A stretch of DNA of 64,000 nucleotides, taken from NCBI GenBank assembly GCA_029210695.1, contig JARGFH010000008.1, positions 33,327 to 97,326 on the forward strand. The letters run 5' to 3'. The position numbers and the translations under genes are program-made. Source of the stretch: Acidimicrobiia bacterium. GTDB lineage: Bacteria; Actinomycetota; Acidimicrobiia; Spongiisociales; JAHEDJ01. Shown here piece after piece: positions 8,498 to 15,756 of the stretch (positions are counted from its first letter, which is position 1; every line of letters starts with the position of its first letter). The notes beneath the pieces are model-generated. The model ran no database searches and was not told where the DNA came from. It worked only from the letters and a program-made list of their open reading frames with translations.

Positions 8498-9456
8498 ACC
8501 GTGAGGTGCTGGCCCGGAGAATCCGGAGCGTGGGATCCATCGGCATCATGCTGGTCGTGCTGACCCCGCTCATGCCGCTCTTCCTGGTGCTGGCCGGCCT
8601 GCTCGGCCTACTGCGACGCACCAACTTCGTAGTGGTCCGACTTCTCGTGTTCGGGTGGTTGTATCTCGTTGGTGAGTTGCTCGGTGTATGCCGGGCAGGG
8701 GCGATCATGCTGATCGCCAGACCTGGAAGCCGTCGTTTTCTCGACCTCAACTACCGGCTCCAGACCTGGTGGGCGCTGTTTCTCTTCCGCTGGGTTTCAC
8801 GTTTGCTCCGCCTCTCCTTCGAGGTGCAGGGTGACGACGAGCTCGAGCCGGGCCCCATCCTGATCTTCATGCGCCATGCGTCGATCATCGACAATCTGCT
8901 CCCGCTGGTGTTTGTGTCTGAACCGCACAACCTGCGTATCCGCTACGTGCTGAAGAAGGAACTCCTATCGGATCCGGCGCTCGATATCGTCGGCAACCGC
9001 CTTCCGAACTTCTTCATCGATCGCGCGAGTAGCGACGAGGCTCAATTGCAGGCGCTGCGTGACCTGGTGACCGACCTCGAACCTCATGAGGGCGCCATCA
9101 TCTACCCGGAAGGGACGCGGTTCACCCGCCGCAAGCGCCATGCGATCCTCGCCAAGTTGGAAGGGTCGGAGTTCTTCGAGCGGGCGTCCGCCCTGGAACG
9201 GGTTTTGCCCCCGCGCATCAACGGGCCGCTGGCCATGCTCGAGGGAGCCCCAGGAGCAGACGTGATCATCTGCGCGCATCACGGTCTCGAAGGATTCGCC
9301 ACGGTGGGTGACATTCTCTCAGGTCGGTTGGTTGGGTCGACGATCACCGTCATGTTCAGAAGGATCGCCCGCCGCGATGTCCCGACCGATCGTCAGCTTC
9401 GTATCGACTGGCTCTATGCGGAATGGGCCAGGGTCGACGCAGACGTCGCTGATTGA
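8494..9456 (+). CDS. 1-acyl-sn-glycerol-3-phosphate acyltransferase family protein (PlsC-like)
   Basis: A 320-residue membrane acyltransferase. The N-terminal ~75 residues hold two hydrophobic segments. The catalytic HX4D box is seen as RHASIID, and motif III as YPEGTRFTRRKR (usual EGTRS). It probably acylates lysophosphatidate or another lysolipid in membrane lipid synthesis. It is longer than minimal PlsC (about 240 residues), with a C-terminal extension. GTG start overlaps the upstream DsbA-like stop by 4 nt. Confidence 0.88.
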   Translation: MNREVLARRIRSVGSIGIMLVVLTPLMPLFLVLAGLLGLLRRTNFVVVRLLVFGWLYLVGELLGVCRAGAIMLIARPGSRRFLDLNYRLQTWWALFLFRWVSRLLRLSFEVQGDDELEPGPILIFMRHASIIDNLLPLVFVSEPHNLRIRYVLKKELLSDPALDIVGNRLPNFFIDRASSDEAQLQALRDLVTDLEPHEGAIIYPEGTRFTRRKRHAILAKLEGSEFFERASALERVLPPRINGPLAMLEGAPGADVIICAHHGLEGFATVGDILSGRLVGSTITVMFRRIARRDVPTDRQLRIDWLYAEWARVDADVAD

Positions 9457-9549
9457 CCGCTATTTGCCCGCACCGGGCCTACAGGCCACACTGCGGATGT
9501 GGCTGCTGACACCTCTCAGGGATGGCCTGACAAGGGCAAGGGAAGACCG

Positions 9550-10158
9550 ATGGTGATCGGCATTGCCGGTGGCTCCGGTTCCGGAAAGTCGACGATCGCC
9601 GACCGCGTGCTCAACGCCATCGGGGTGGACCGGGTCCTACTCATCGAGCACGACGCCTACTACCGCGATCGCCCGGAGTTGTCGGCCGAGCAGCGGGCCG
9701 GAATCAACTACGACCACCCCAACTCGCTCGAAACGGAGCTACTGGTCCTGCATATCGAAGCCCTGTTGGCGGGGCGGAAGATCGATCAACCGCTGTACGA
9801 CTTCAGCGTCCACGCCCGCCGGCCTGAGACGGTCGTGGTCGAACCGCGCCGGGTGATCATTCTCGAGGGGATTCTCGTGCTCGCCGAGGAGCCGTTGCGA
9901 GAGCTGATGGATCTGAAGATCTATGTCGACACCGACGCCGACCTCCGCCTCGCCCGGCGAATGGATCGGGATATTCGGGATCGGCACCGGACGCCGGAAT
10001 CCGTGTTGGATCAATACCTGGTGTCTGTGCGGCCGATGCATCTCCAGTTCGTTGAACCTTCCAAGCGGTATGCCGACATCATCATTCCGGAGGGCTACAA
10101 CAGCAGCGCCGTCGGTACCGTGATCGGGATGATCCGGGAGTATCTCGCCCGGGAGTAG
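9550..10158 (+). CDS. udk: uridine kinase
   Basis: Phosphorylates uridine/cytidine in pyrimidine salvage. The 202-residue protein has a P-loop GGSGSGKST at residues 7-15, the EHDAYYRD acceptor-site motif, NYDHPNSLET, YDFSVHARRPE and a RRMDRDIRDR lid, all in Udk order. The ATG at 9550 is chosen since the P-loop strand begins at residue 2, and GGGAAGA is upstream; a longer reading from 9499 adds a non-conserved 17 residues. Converges with ybaK across a tandem hairpin repeat. Confidence 0.93.
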   Translation: MVIGIAGGSGSGKSTIADRVLNAIGVDRVLLIEHDAYYRDRPELSAEQRAGINYDHPNSLETELLVLHIEALLAGRKIDQPLYDFSVHARRPETVVVEPRRVIILEGILVLAEEPLRELMDLKIYVDTDADLRLARRMDRDIRDRHRTPESVLDQYLVSVRPMHLQFVEPSKRYADIIIPEGYNSSAVGTVIGMIREYLARE

Positions 10159-10171
10159 GGAGCCGACCCCT

Positions 10172-10282
10172 TTTCTCGGCAATGCTGTGGTGTGTCACGC
10201 GCCATTGCATTGCGCAGAAAACCCCGACCCGTTTCTCGGCAATGCTGTGGTGTGTCACGCGCCATTGCATTGCGCAGAAAAC
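10172..10282. repeat. two tandem copies of a 51-bp imperfect palindrome (60-bp period)
   Basis: Positions 10172-10222 and 10232-10282 are identical. Each copy starts TTTTCT..GCAATG and ends CATTGC..AGAAAA, so it can fold into a long hairpin flanked by T/A runs in both directions. It sits between the convergent udk and ybaK genes and is probably a bidirectional terminator or REP-like element. Confidence 0.75.
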
Positions 10283-10290
10283 GGGTTTTG

Positions 10291-10761
10291 TCAGTCGGCG
10301 ATTGCTGCGCGTGTGCCGTCGTTCAACTCGATGAGCAACCGGGGCCGCACCTCTAGTTGCACCCCGCGCTGGCCGCCGCTCACGAAGACCGTGTCGTGCT
10401 GGAATGCGGATTCGTCAACATAGACCGGGATCCGCCGGGTCCTGCCGAACGGGCTGATGCCGCCGACCACGTATCCGGTCAGCCTCTCGGCGTCCTTGGC
10501 ATCTGCCATGTGGGCGCGTTTGCCGAGGGCAACCCGGGCGAGAGCCTTCATCGAGAGTTGGCGATCGACCGGAACAATGCCGACGGCCGGCCGGCCGTCG
10601 ACCGAGGCAACCAGCGTCTTGAACATTCGGCCGCCGTCTACGCCCACTGCCGCCGCCACCGACTCACCGTAGGAGCCCTCGTCGGAAGCGACGTGGTAGT
10701 AGTGGACGTGGAATTCGGCTCCTGCTCTTTCGAGCGCCTGGATTGCCCGTATCTTGGTCAC
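10291..10761 (-). CDS. ybaK: Cys-tRNA(Pro) deacylase YbaK/EbsC family
   Basis: Trans-editing enzyme that hydrolyses Cys-tRNA(Pro) mischarged by prolyl-tRNA synthetase. The 156-residue protein has the conserved lysine in RMFKTLVASVDG, the GYVVGGISPFG loop and FVSGGQRGVQLEV at the usual positions. I prefer the GTG at 10761 (VTKIRAIQ...), which matches the length and N-terminus of YbaK; a start at 10803 is possible but would cover the proC promoter on the other strand. Convergent with udk and divergent from proC. Confidence 0.9.
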   Translation of the reverse strand: MTKIRAIQALERAGAEFHVHYYHVASDEGSYGESVAAAVGVDGGRMFKTLVASVDGRPAVGIVPVDRQLSMKALARVALGKRAHMADAKDAERLTGYVVGGISPFGRTRRIPVYVDESAFQHDTVFVSGGQRGVQLEVRPRLLIELNDGTRAAIAD

Positions 10762-10802
10762 GACGCATTGTTCCACGCTCGGCCCCCCGCGCGTCGAGCT
10801 CA

Positions 10803-10808
10803 TATACT
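10803..10808 (+). promoter_or_regulatory. -10 element (TATACT) for leaderless proC
   Basis: A near-consensus TATACT ends 8 nt before the proC GTG, leaving no room for a ribosome binding site. No clear -35 is visible. This is the clearest of the leaderless-type promoters in the window. Confidence 0.6.
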
Positions 10809-10816
10809 GTTCCTTC

Positions 10817-11653
10817 GTGACTCACCAACATCCTTCCGTTGCGATCCTTGGAGCCGGAGCCATGGGCGAAGCCCTGGCCATGGGCTTGATCGACGCTGGG
10901 TGGGAGCACACAGCCATCGAACTCGCCGCCAGGCGAACCGAGCGGGCCAAACGCGTCGCGGCAAGCACGTCGTGCCGGTGTGTGCTCGATCCTGCTGAGA
11001 TCCTGCCCGGCAAGGACGTCGTGGTTGTGGCGGTGAAACCACGAGACGTGCATCACCTCCTGGGACAGATCCACTCTGCGCTCGGCGCAGGACAGGTCGT
11101 TGTCTCGCTGGCTGCCGGGGTACCGACCACCGTCTTTGAGAAGGTTCTCGGTGCAATCCCCGTGGTGCGGGTGATGCCGAACACCCCCGCGATCGTGCGC
11201 CAGGGCATCACCGGTATGGCCGCCGGTGCCCACGCCGGCCCCGCCGACCTCGATCTGGCCGAGCGAGTCCTGACCGCGGTCGGGCCGGTGACCAGGCTCG
11301 ACGAGCACCTCCTCGACGCAGTGACCGCGGTGTCCGGCACCGGGCCTGCGTATGCATTCCTGCTTGCCGAGGCTCTCACAGAGGCAGCCATCCGTGAGGG
11401 ACTTCCCCGAGACGTAGCCGAACTGCTTGTTCACCAGACGATCAAAGGTGCCGGGCACCTCCTTGTCGACACCGGACGCAGCCCCTTCGAACTCCGATCC
11501 GAAGTGACCTCTCCCGGGGGTACAACCGCGGCGGCCATGCACGTCCTCGAGGAGCGCGGTTTTCGGGCGCTCGTTGAAGATGCGGTCCGGGCCGCCGCCC
11601 AGCGATCGAGAGAAATGGGTGGATTCGCCGTGGCGGCCGAGGAGGAAGAATGA
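10817..11653 (+). CDS. proC: pyrroline-5-carboxylate reductase
   Basis: Last step of proline synthesis: P5C to proline with NAD(P)H. The 278-residue protein has the Rossmann motif VAILGAGAMGEALA near the N-terminus, VAVKPRDV, RVMPNTPA and the C-terminal dimerisation signature SGTGPAYAFLLAEAL...SPGGTTAAAMHVLEE. Start GTG at 10817, leaderless by the TATACT at 10803. Its stop overlaps the start of a proline dehydrogenase by four bases, an unusual coupling of synthesis and degradation. Confidence 0.95.
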   Translation: MTHQHPSVAILGAGAMGEALAMGLIDAGWEHTAIELAARRTERAKRVAASTSCRCVLDPAEILPGKDVVVVAVKPRDVHHLLGQIHSALGAGQVVVSLAAGVPTTVFEKVLGAIPVVRVMPNTPAIVRQGITGMAAGAHAGPADLDLAERVLTAVGPVTRLDEHLLDAVTAVSGTGPAYAFLLAEALTEAAIREGLPRDVAELLVHQTIKGAGHLLVDTGRSPFELRSEVTSPGGTTAAAMHVLEERGFRALVEDAVRAAAQRSREMGGFAVAAEEEE

Positions 11654-12564
11654 TCAACGCCTTCAGCAAGGTCATGCTGAAGGCAACCGATCTGCGGCTG
11701 TCGAAATGGCTCTTCACTGATCTGAATGCAGGTCGCAAACTGGCGCTGCGTTTTGTGGCCGGCGAGACCCTCGCAGAGGCGGTGGCGGTCGCAACGACGC
11801 TCAATGCCAGGGGAATGAGCGTATCCATGGATCACCTCGGTGAGGCGGTCACGGATGTGGGCTCTGCCCGGGCTGCGCGGGACGACTACCTGGCCTGTCT
11901 CGACGAGATAGCCTCCACCGGTCTCGATGCCAACGTGTCGGTGAAGCTCACCCAGCTCGGTCTCGCGCTCGATCGGGGCATTGCAATCGAGGCGATGCGA
12001 CAGATTGCCGGTCGAGCGGCAGAGCTCGAGACGACGGTCACTATCGACATGGAAGACAGCCCCTATACCGATGCCACCTTGGACATCTACGAATTGATAC
12101 AGAAGGAATTCGGGAACGTTGGGGTGGCCGTTCAGTCATATCTCTATCGGTCCGGTGCGGATATCTCCCGGATCGCGCCACTCGGCGGGCATATCCGGCT
12201 CTGCAAGGGGGCATACGCCGAGCCGGAGTCCATTGCGATGAGCCGCAAGGAGCACGTCGACGCCAACTTCGCGACCCTGACCCGTCAGCTGATGGACCAG
12301 CACGATGCAAAGCCTGCGATTGCCTCACACGATGATCGGCTGATCGACCTGGCGAGAGCCCTGGTGGCCGGCCGCTCGTCGCCTTTCGAGTTCCAGATGC
12401 TGTTTGGAATCCGGACGCAACTGCAGGAAGAGCTGGTGCGTCAGGGCCACCCATTGCGCATCTACGTACCGTACGGCTCTGAGTGGTACCCCTACCTGAC
12501 TCGGCGGCTGGCCGAGCGCCCGGCCAACACGTTGTTTTTCATGCGAGCGTTGTTCGGCAAGTAG
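11650..12564 (+). CDS. proline dehydrogenase (monofunctional)
   Basis: Membrane-associated FAD enzyme oxidising proline to P5C and passing electrons to quinone. The 304-residue beta-alpha barrel carries DHLGEAV, KLTQLGLALD, TIDMEDSPYTD, RLCKGAY (substrate/FAD lysine), ASHDDRLI and the late YGSEWYPYLTRRLAERP motif with the two arginines that bind the proline carboxylate. It is not fused to P5C dehydrogenase (PutA type) and no P5C dehydrogenase is nearby. It starts inside the proC stop, so both opposing activities are made from one mRNA. Confidence 0.93.
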   Translation: MINAFSKVMLKATDLRLSKWLFTDLNAGRKLALRFVAGETLAEAVAVATTLNARGMSVSMDHLGEAVTDVGSARAARDDYLACLDEIASTGLDANVSVKLTQLGLALDRGIAIEAMRQIAGRAAELETTVTIDMEDSPYTDATLDIYELIQKEFGNVGVAVQSYLYRSGADISRIAPLGGHIRLCKGAYAEPESIAMSRKEHVDANFATLTRQLMDQHDAKPAIASHDDRLIDLARALVAGRSSPFEFQMLFGIRTQLQEELVRQGHPLRIYVPYGSEWYPYLTRRLAERPANTLFFMRALFGK

Positions 12565-12606
12565 CGTGGTGGAGAGCTACCGACGACGATCGTGCGAGGT
12601 GACCGA

Positions 12607-13068
12607 GTGCTCGAAATAGGTCAACAGGCCCCCATGTTCAAGCTTTCCGACGAGACGGGAACGCCGGTGTCGTTGTCCGACTACACAGGCCGCAATCTGG
12701 TCATCTTCTTCTATCCGAAGGCAATGACTCCCGGGTGCACTGCGGAGGCGTGCGACTTCCGCGACCGTGCTGATGCGCTGCTGACCGGTGGATTTTCTGT
12801 ATTGGGAGTTAGTCCGGATCCGATCAACCGGCTGGCCGCCTTCAAGGACAAGGAGTCGCTGAACTACCCGCTCCTTTCCGACGAAGAGCACACCGCCGCC
12901 TCCGCCTACGGAGCGTGGGGAATCAAGAAGAACTACGGGCGCGAGTATGAAGGTCTGATCAGGTCGACCTTTGTGGTCGACGCGACGGGAAGACTGAGTC
13001 ATATCTACCGGAACGTGCGCGCCAAGGGGCATGTCGGTCGCGTGACGAGCGACCTCCTGGGCCTGTGA
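12607..13068 (+). CDS. bcp: thiol peroxidase, Bcp/PrxQ family peroxiredoxin
   Basis: Reduces hydrogen peroxide and organic hydroperoxides. The 153-residue protein has the peroxidatic motif PKAMTPGCTAEACDFRD with the peroxidatic Cys in PGCT and the resolving Cys five residues later (PrxQ alpha-type). The GTG at 12607 is preferred over 12592 because GAGGTG lies 5 nt upstream. The K-A-M in place of the more usual K-A-D/N-T before PGCT is a small variation. Confidence 0.92.
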   Translation: MLEIGQQAPMFKLSDETGTPVSLSDYTGRNLVIFFYPKAMTPGCTAEACDFRDRADALLTGGFSVLGVSPDPINRLAAFKDKESLNYPLLSDEEHTAASAYGAWGIKKNYGREYEGLIRSTFVVDATGRLSHIYRNVRAKGHVGRVTSDLLGL

Positions 13069-13120
13069 ATAGATCCGGGCTTGCGCCCCACCCGGCAGGC
13101 CTGCCGGCCTGGCCCATCGC

Positions 13121-13126
13121 TATGCT
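13121..13126 (+). promoter_or_regulatory. candidate -10 element (TATGCT), leaderless start
   Basis: TATGCT lies 7 nt before the GTG at 13134 and no Shine-Dalgarno site intervenes; same layout as at 1244, 1285, 10803, 26649 and 46348. Confidence 0.5.
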
Positions 13127-13133
13127 GCCGAGA

Positions 13134-14510
13134 GTGATACGCCGATCCTCGCTTCTCGTGCTGGTTGTCTTGGCCGTCCTCGCTGCTGTACCTGCCCTCG
13201 CAGCCGAACCCGAAGACATCGCCGTCGAACTGGAGTTCCGCAACTACGCAGCGGAGCCGGGCACTTCGGTGGATATCAATGCACTCGAGGAGCTCATTGT
13301 CGATGTCGATGCCGTCGGACAGGGCGTCTACTTCGTCGTCCTCGCCTCCGACCCGACCGGAGGCAACGACCTGTTCGCAGCCCGACTACTCGACCTGCAA
13401 CTCGAGGGCACTGTGATCGTGATCTCTCCGAATGAGATCGGAGCGGCCTCAACCGTCTTCGAAGACGCGGCCGTGAACGATGCCGTCGACTCGGCCTACG
13501 ACAAGTTCCTCGATCGCGATGACGTCGGAGCGTTCAGAGAGTTCGCCCGGGATCTTCCGAATAGCGCCCAGCCGGCGACCGGGTCGACGGCGGCGGTAGA
13601 CGAGCCGGTCCCGGCTTCGCAATCATCCGGGGGAGGAGGGGGATGGTTCTTCCTCATGTTCATCCTGCTCATCGTCGGGGGCATCGGGTTCATGCTGTGG
13701 CGCAACTCGCGGCGGGACGAAGCGGTTGCCGAAGGCCGGGTGGATGAAGCCCAGGATGAACTCAAAGGGCAGCTAGACGTCATCGCCAACGAGATCCTCG
13801 ATCTCTCCGATCGGGTGACCGTTGCCGAGAACGAGGTGGCGCTGGCACACTTCCGCGCCGCCAGCGACACGTTCTCTGAAGTGACCGACGCGGCAGAAAC
13901 CGCGACGGCTCTTGCCGATCTCGAAGCGCTTTCCGATCGGCTCGACCGCGCCCGCTGGCAACTCGAAGCCGCGGAGGCCCTTATTGAAGGCAGGGAGGTT
14001 CCGCCTGAGCCGGAGGACCGACCGGCTCACTGCTTCTTTGATCCTGCCCACCGGGCAGGTGTGGAAGAAGCGGAGATCCGCACCCCCGCCGGTTCGAAGA
14101 TGGTGAGCGTGTGCCGTGAGTGTGCTGCGAAGCTTCGCAAAGGCGAGACGCCGACACCGCGTTCGATCAACGTTGGAGGGCGACCGGTTCCCGCACCACG
14201 AGCACCGAGATCCTACGGTGGCGGAGGGCTCGATTGGCTCGGGGCCTTCTCGATCATTCTCGGCGGACGGGACAGGGGCACCTCCTACGACTTCGGAAGC
14301 ACGCGTAGCGCCAACCGGAGCCGCGGGGGCGTCGGGTCCGTGTTGGGCCGCCTCGGCACTCGGGGCAGCGGAACATCTCCAATAGGTGGGACTCGGAGCG
14401 CCAGCCGATCGACGCCCCGTCGAACTACGACCAAGCGAACCTCCACGCGGTCGACCTCCACGAGCACCCCGGCGCCGAAGGTCAAGGGTCGAGCTCGCCG
14501 CCGCCGCTAG
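13134..14510 (+). CDS. secreted/membrane TPM-like domain protein upstream of PspA
   Basis: A 458-residue protein: signal peptide (ends near PALA-AEPED), an extracytoplasmic domain with weak resemblance to the TPM (YgcG) domain (GVYFVVLASDPTGGNDLFAARLL; D...VNDAVDSAYDKF), a Gly-rich linker, one membrane segment (WFFLMFILLIVGGIGFMLW), a cytoplasmic helical region and a later CFFDPAH...CRECAAKL cysteine pair that could bind zinc, then a basic Ser/Thr/Arg-rich tail. TPM proteins often accompany PspA, as here. The GTG at 13134 puts the signal peptide at the N-terminus; the ATG at 13122 is an alternative. The TPM assignment is tentative. Confidence 0.65.
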   Translation: MIRRSSLLVLVVLAVLAAVPALAAEPEDIAVELEFRNYAAEPGTSVDINALEELIVDVDAVGQGVYFVVLASDPTGGNDLFAARLLDLQLEGTVIVISPNEIGAASTVFEDAAVNDAVDSAYDKFLDRDDVGAFREFARDLPNSAQPATGSTAAVDEPVPASQSSGGGGGWFFLMFILLIVGGIGFMLWRNSRRDEAVAEGRVDEAQDELKGQLDVIANEILDLSDRVTVAENEVALAHFRAASDTFSEVTDAAETATALADLEALSDRLDRARWQLEAAEALIEGREVPPEPEDRPAHCFFDPAHRAGVEEAEIRTPAGSKMVSVCRECAAKLRKGETPTPRSINVGGRPVPAPRAPRSYGGGGLDWLGAFSIILGGRDRGTSYDFGSTRSANRSRGGVGSVLGRLGTRGSGTSPIGGTRSASRSTPRRTTTKRTSTRSTSTSTPAPKVKGRARRRR

Positions 14511-14634
14511 CAACCGTTCCTGCCGCCTGCTCGCCCGGATCAACAACGAGCAACATACGACCCGGTGTTCGCCTCCACCGCGCCTTTCCCGGTCTTAGTA
14601 TGGATCGCAGTCATCGACAGAGATCGGAGAAACG

Positions 14635-15351
14635 ATGTTCAAACGCGTGTGGGGGTACATCAAGGCGCTGTTCAGGCGCACCGTCGAAGGTGCGATGGAT
14701 CCTGAAGTAGAGATCGAGCAAGCCATCCAGGAGGCACGCAAACAGGATCAGGTGCTGCGTAACCAGGCTGCCAAGGTCATCGCCCACCGAACTCAGCTGG
14801 AAGCCAAGATCGAGCAGGCCGCCGACACCGTCGGCGAGGCCCGCGAGATGGCCAAGAAGGCCCTTCTGCGCGGCGAAGAGGCCAAGACGCAGGGTGATCT
14901 CGACGGGTTGAACAAATGGAATCAAGCTGCTCAAAGCCTGGCTCTCAAGCTCCAGGCAGGTGAGAACAACCTCAACGGACTGAAGGACCAGTACGAGGTC
15001 TCGGTGAATCAGGCTGAGGACGCCAAGCGAGCTGTTCAGCAGAACGCGATGCGGCTGCAAGAACTGGCCGCCAAGCGGATGGAACTGGTCGGTCAACTAC
15101 AACAGGCCAAGATGCAGGAAGCGGTCAACTCGGCCGTCGAGACGATCTCGGCATCGATGGAAATCGAACAACCCAGCCTCGACAAGGTCCAGGACAAGAT
15201 CCAGGCGCGACTGTCGGAAGCGAAGGCTCGCGCCGAGTTGCGCGAAGCGACTCCCGAAGGGTCGGAAGCCGAGCTGCGTGAGGCGATCTCGCTGGCCCAG
15301 GCCGACACCAGGCTCGAAGAGCTGAAAGCGGAACTAGGGCTCACGGAGTAG
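14635..15351 (+). CDS. pspA: PspA/IM30 (ESCRT-III-like) envelope stress protein
   Basis: Peripheral membrane protein that oligomerises on damaged inner membrane. The 238-residue, almost fully helical protein has the amphipathic N-terminal helix (FKRVWGYIKALFRR), EGAMDPEVEIEQAIQEARK and long heptad-rich helices. It has no cysteine. GGAGAAACG precedes the ATG, and a TAGTAT -10-like hexamer sits about 40 bp upstream. It follows the TPM-like membrane protein, the common gene pair in actinobacteria. Confidence 0.93.
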   Translation: MFKRVWGYIKALFRRTVEGAMDPEVEIEQAIQEARKQDQVLRNQAAKVIAHRTQLEAKIEQAADTVGEAREMAKKALLRGEEAKTQGDLDGLNKWNQAAQSLALKLQAGENNLNGLKDQYEVSVNQAEDAKRAVQQNAMRLQELAAKRMELVGQLQQAKMQEAVNSAVETISASMEIEQPSLDKVQDKIQARLSEAKARAELREATPEGSEAELREAISLAQADTRLEELKAELGLTE

Positions 15352-15414
15352 CAAAAGCCGGATCGTTCGTGATTGGTGCCGCAGCGGCAGGCCGCTGCGG
15401 CACTTTCCCCCCTA

Positions 15415-15675
15415 CCCCAGCGGCAGCAGCCGCTGCGGTACTTTCCCCCCTGCGGGGGGAAAGTACCGGCGACCAGCGACTCTGTTGCGGATGCCCCCTT
15501 ACCCCAGCGGCAGCAGCCGCTGCGGTACTTTCCCCCCTGCGGGGGGACCGAACCGGCGACCAGCGACTCTGTTGCGGATGCCCCCCTACCCCAGCGGCAG
15601 CAGCCGCTGCGGTACTTTCCCCCCTCCGGGGGGACCGAAGCCGCGACCAGCGACTCGCGACCAGCGACTCTGTGA
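15415..15675. repeat. three tandem copies of an 87-bp GC-rich palindromic repeat
   Basis: Copies start at 15415, 15502 and 15589 (CCCCAGCGGCAGCAGCCGCTG...), exactly 87 bp apart. Each has two palindromes: CAGCGG..CCGCTG, and CCCCCC(T)GCGGGGGG next to an ACTTTC. A partial inverted or degenerate copy lies at 15381-15410. The 405-bp gap between pspA and the next gene is filled by these units and I see no gene in it. Confidence 0.85.
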
Positions 15676-15756
15676 CCTTCGACCCTGACGGGGAGCCGTC
15701 TGTCGGGTCGGGAGGTTCGTAGACTCTTTCGCATCGCCCAGACGAAAGGACGAATC

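Noticed and set aside
15369..15722. Overlapping reading frames of 67-117 codons in the 87-bp repeats
   Set aside because: Frames are open in several registers only because the repeat lacks stops; low-complexity peptides, no start signals.
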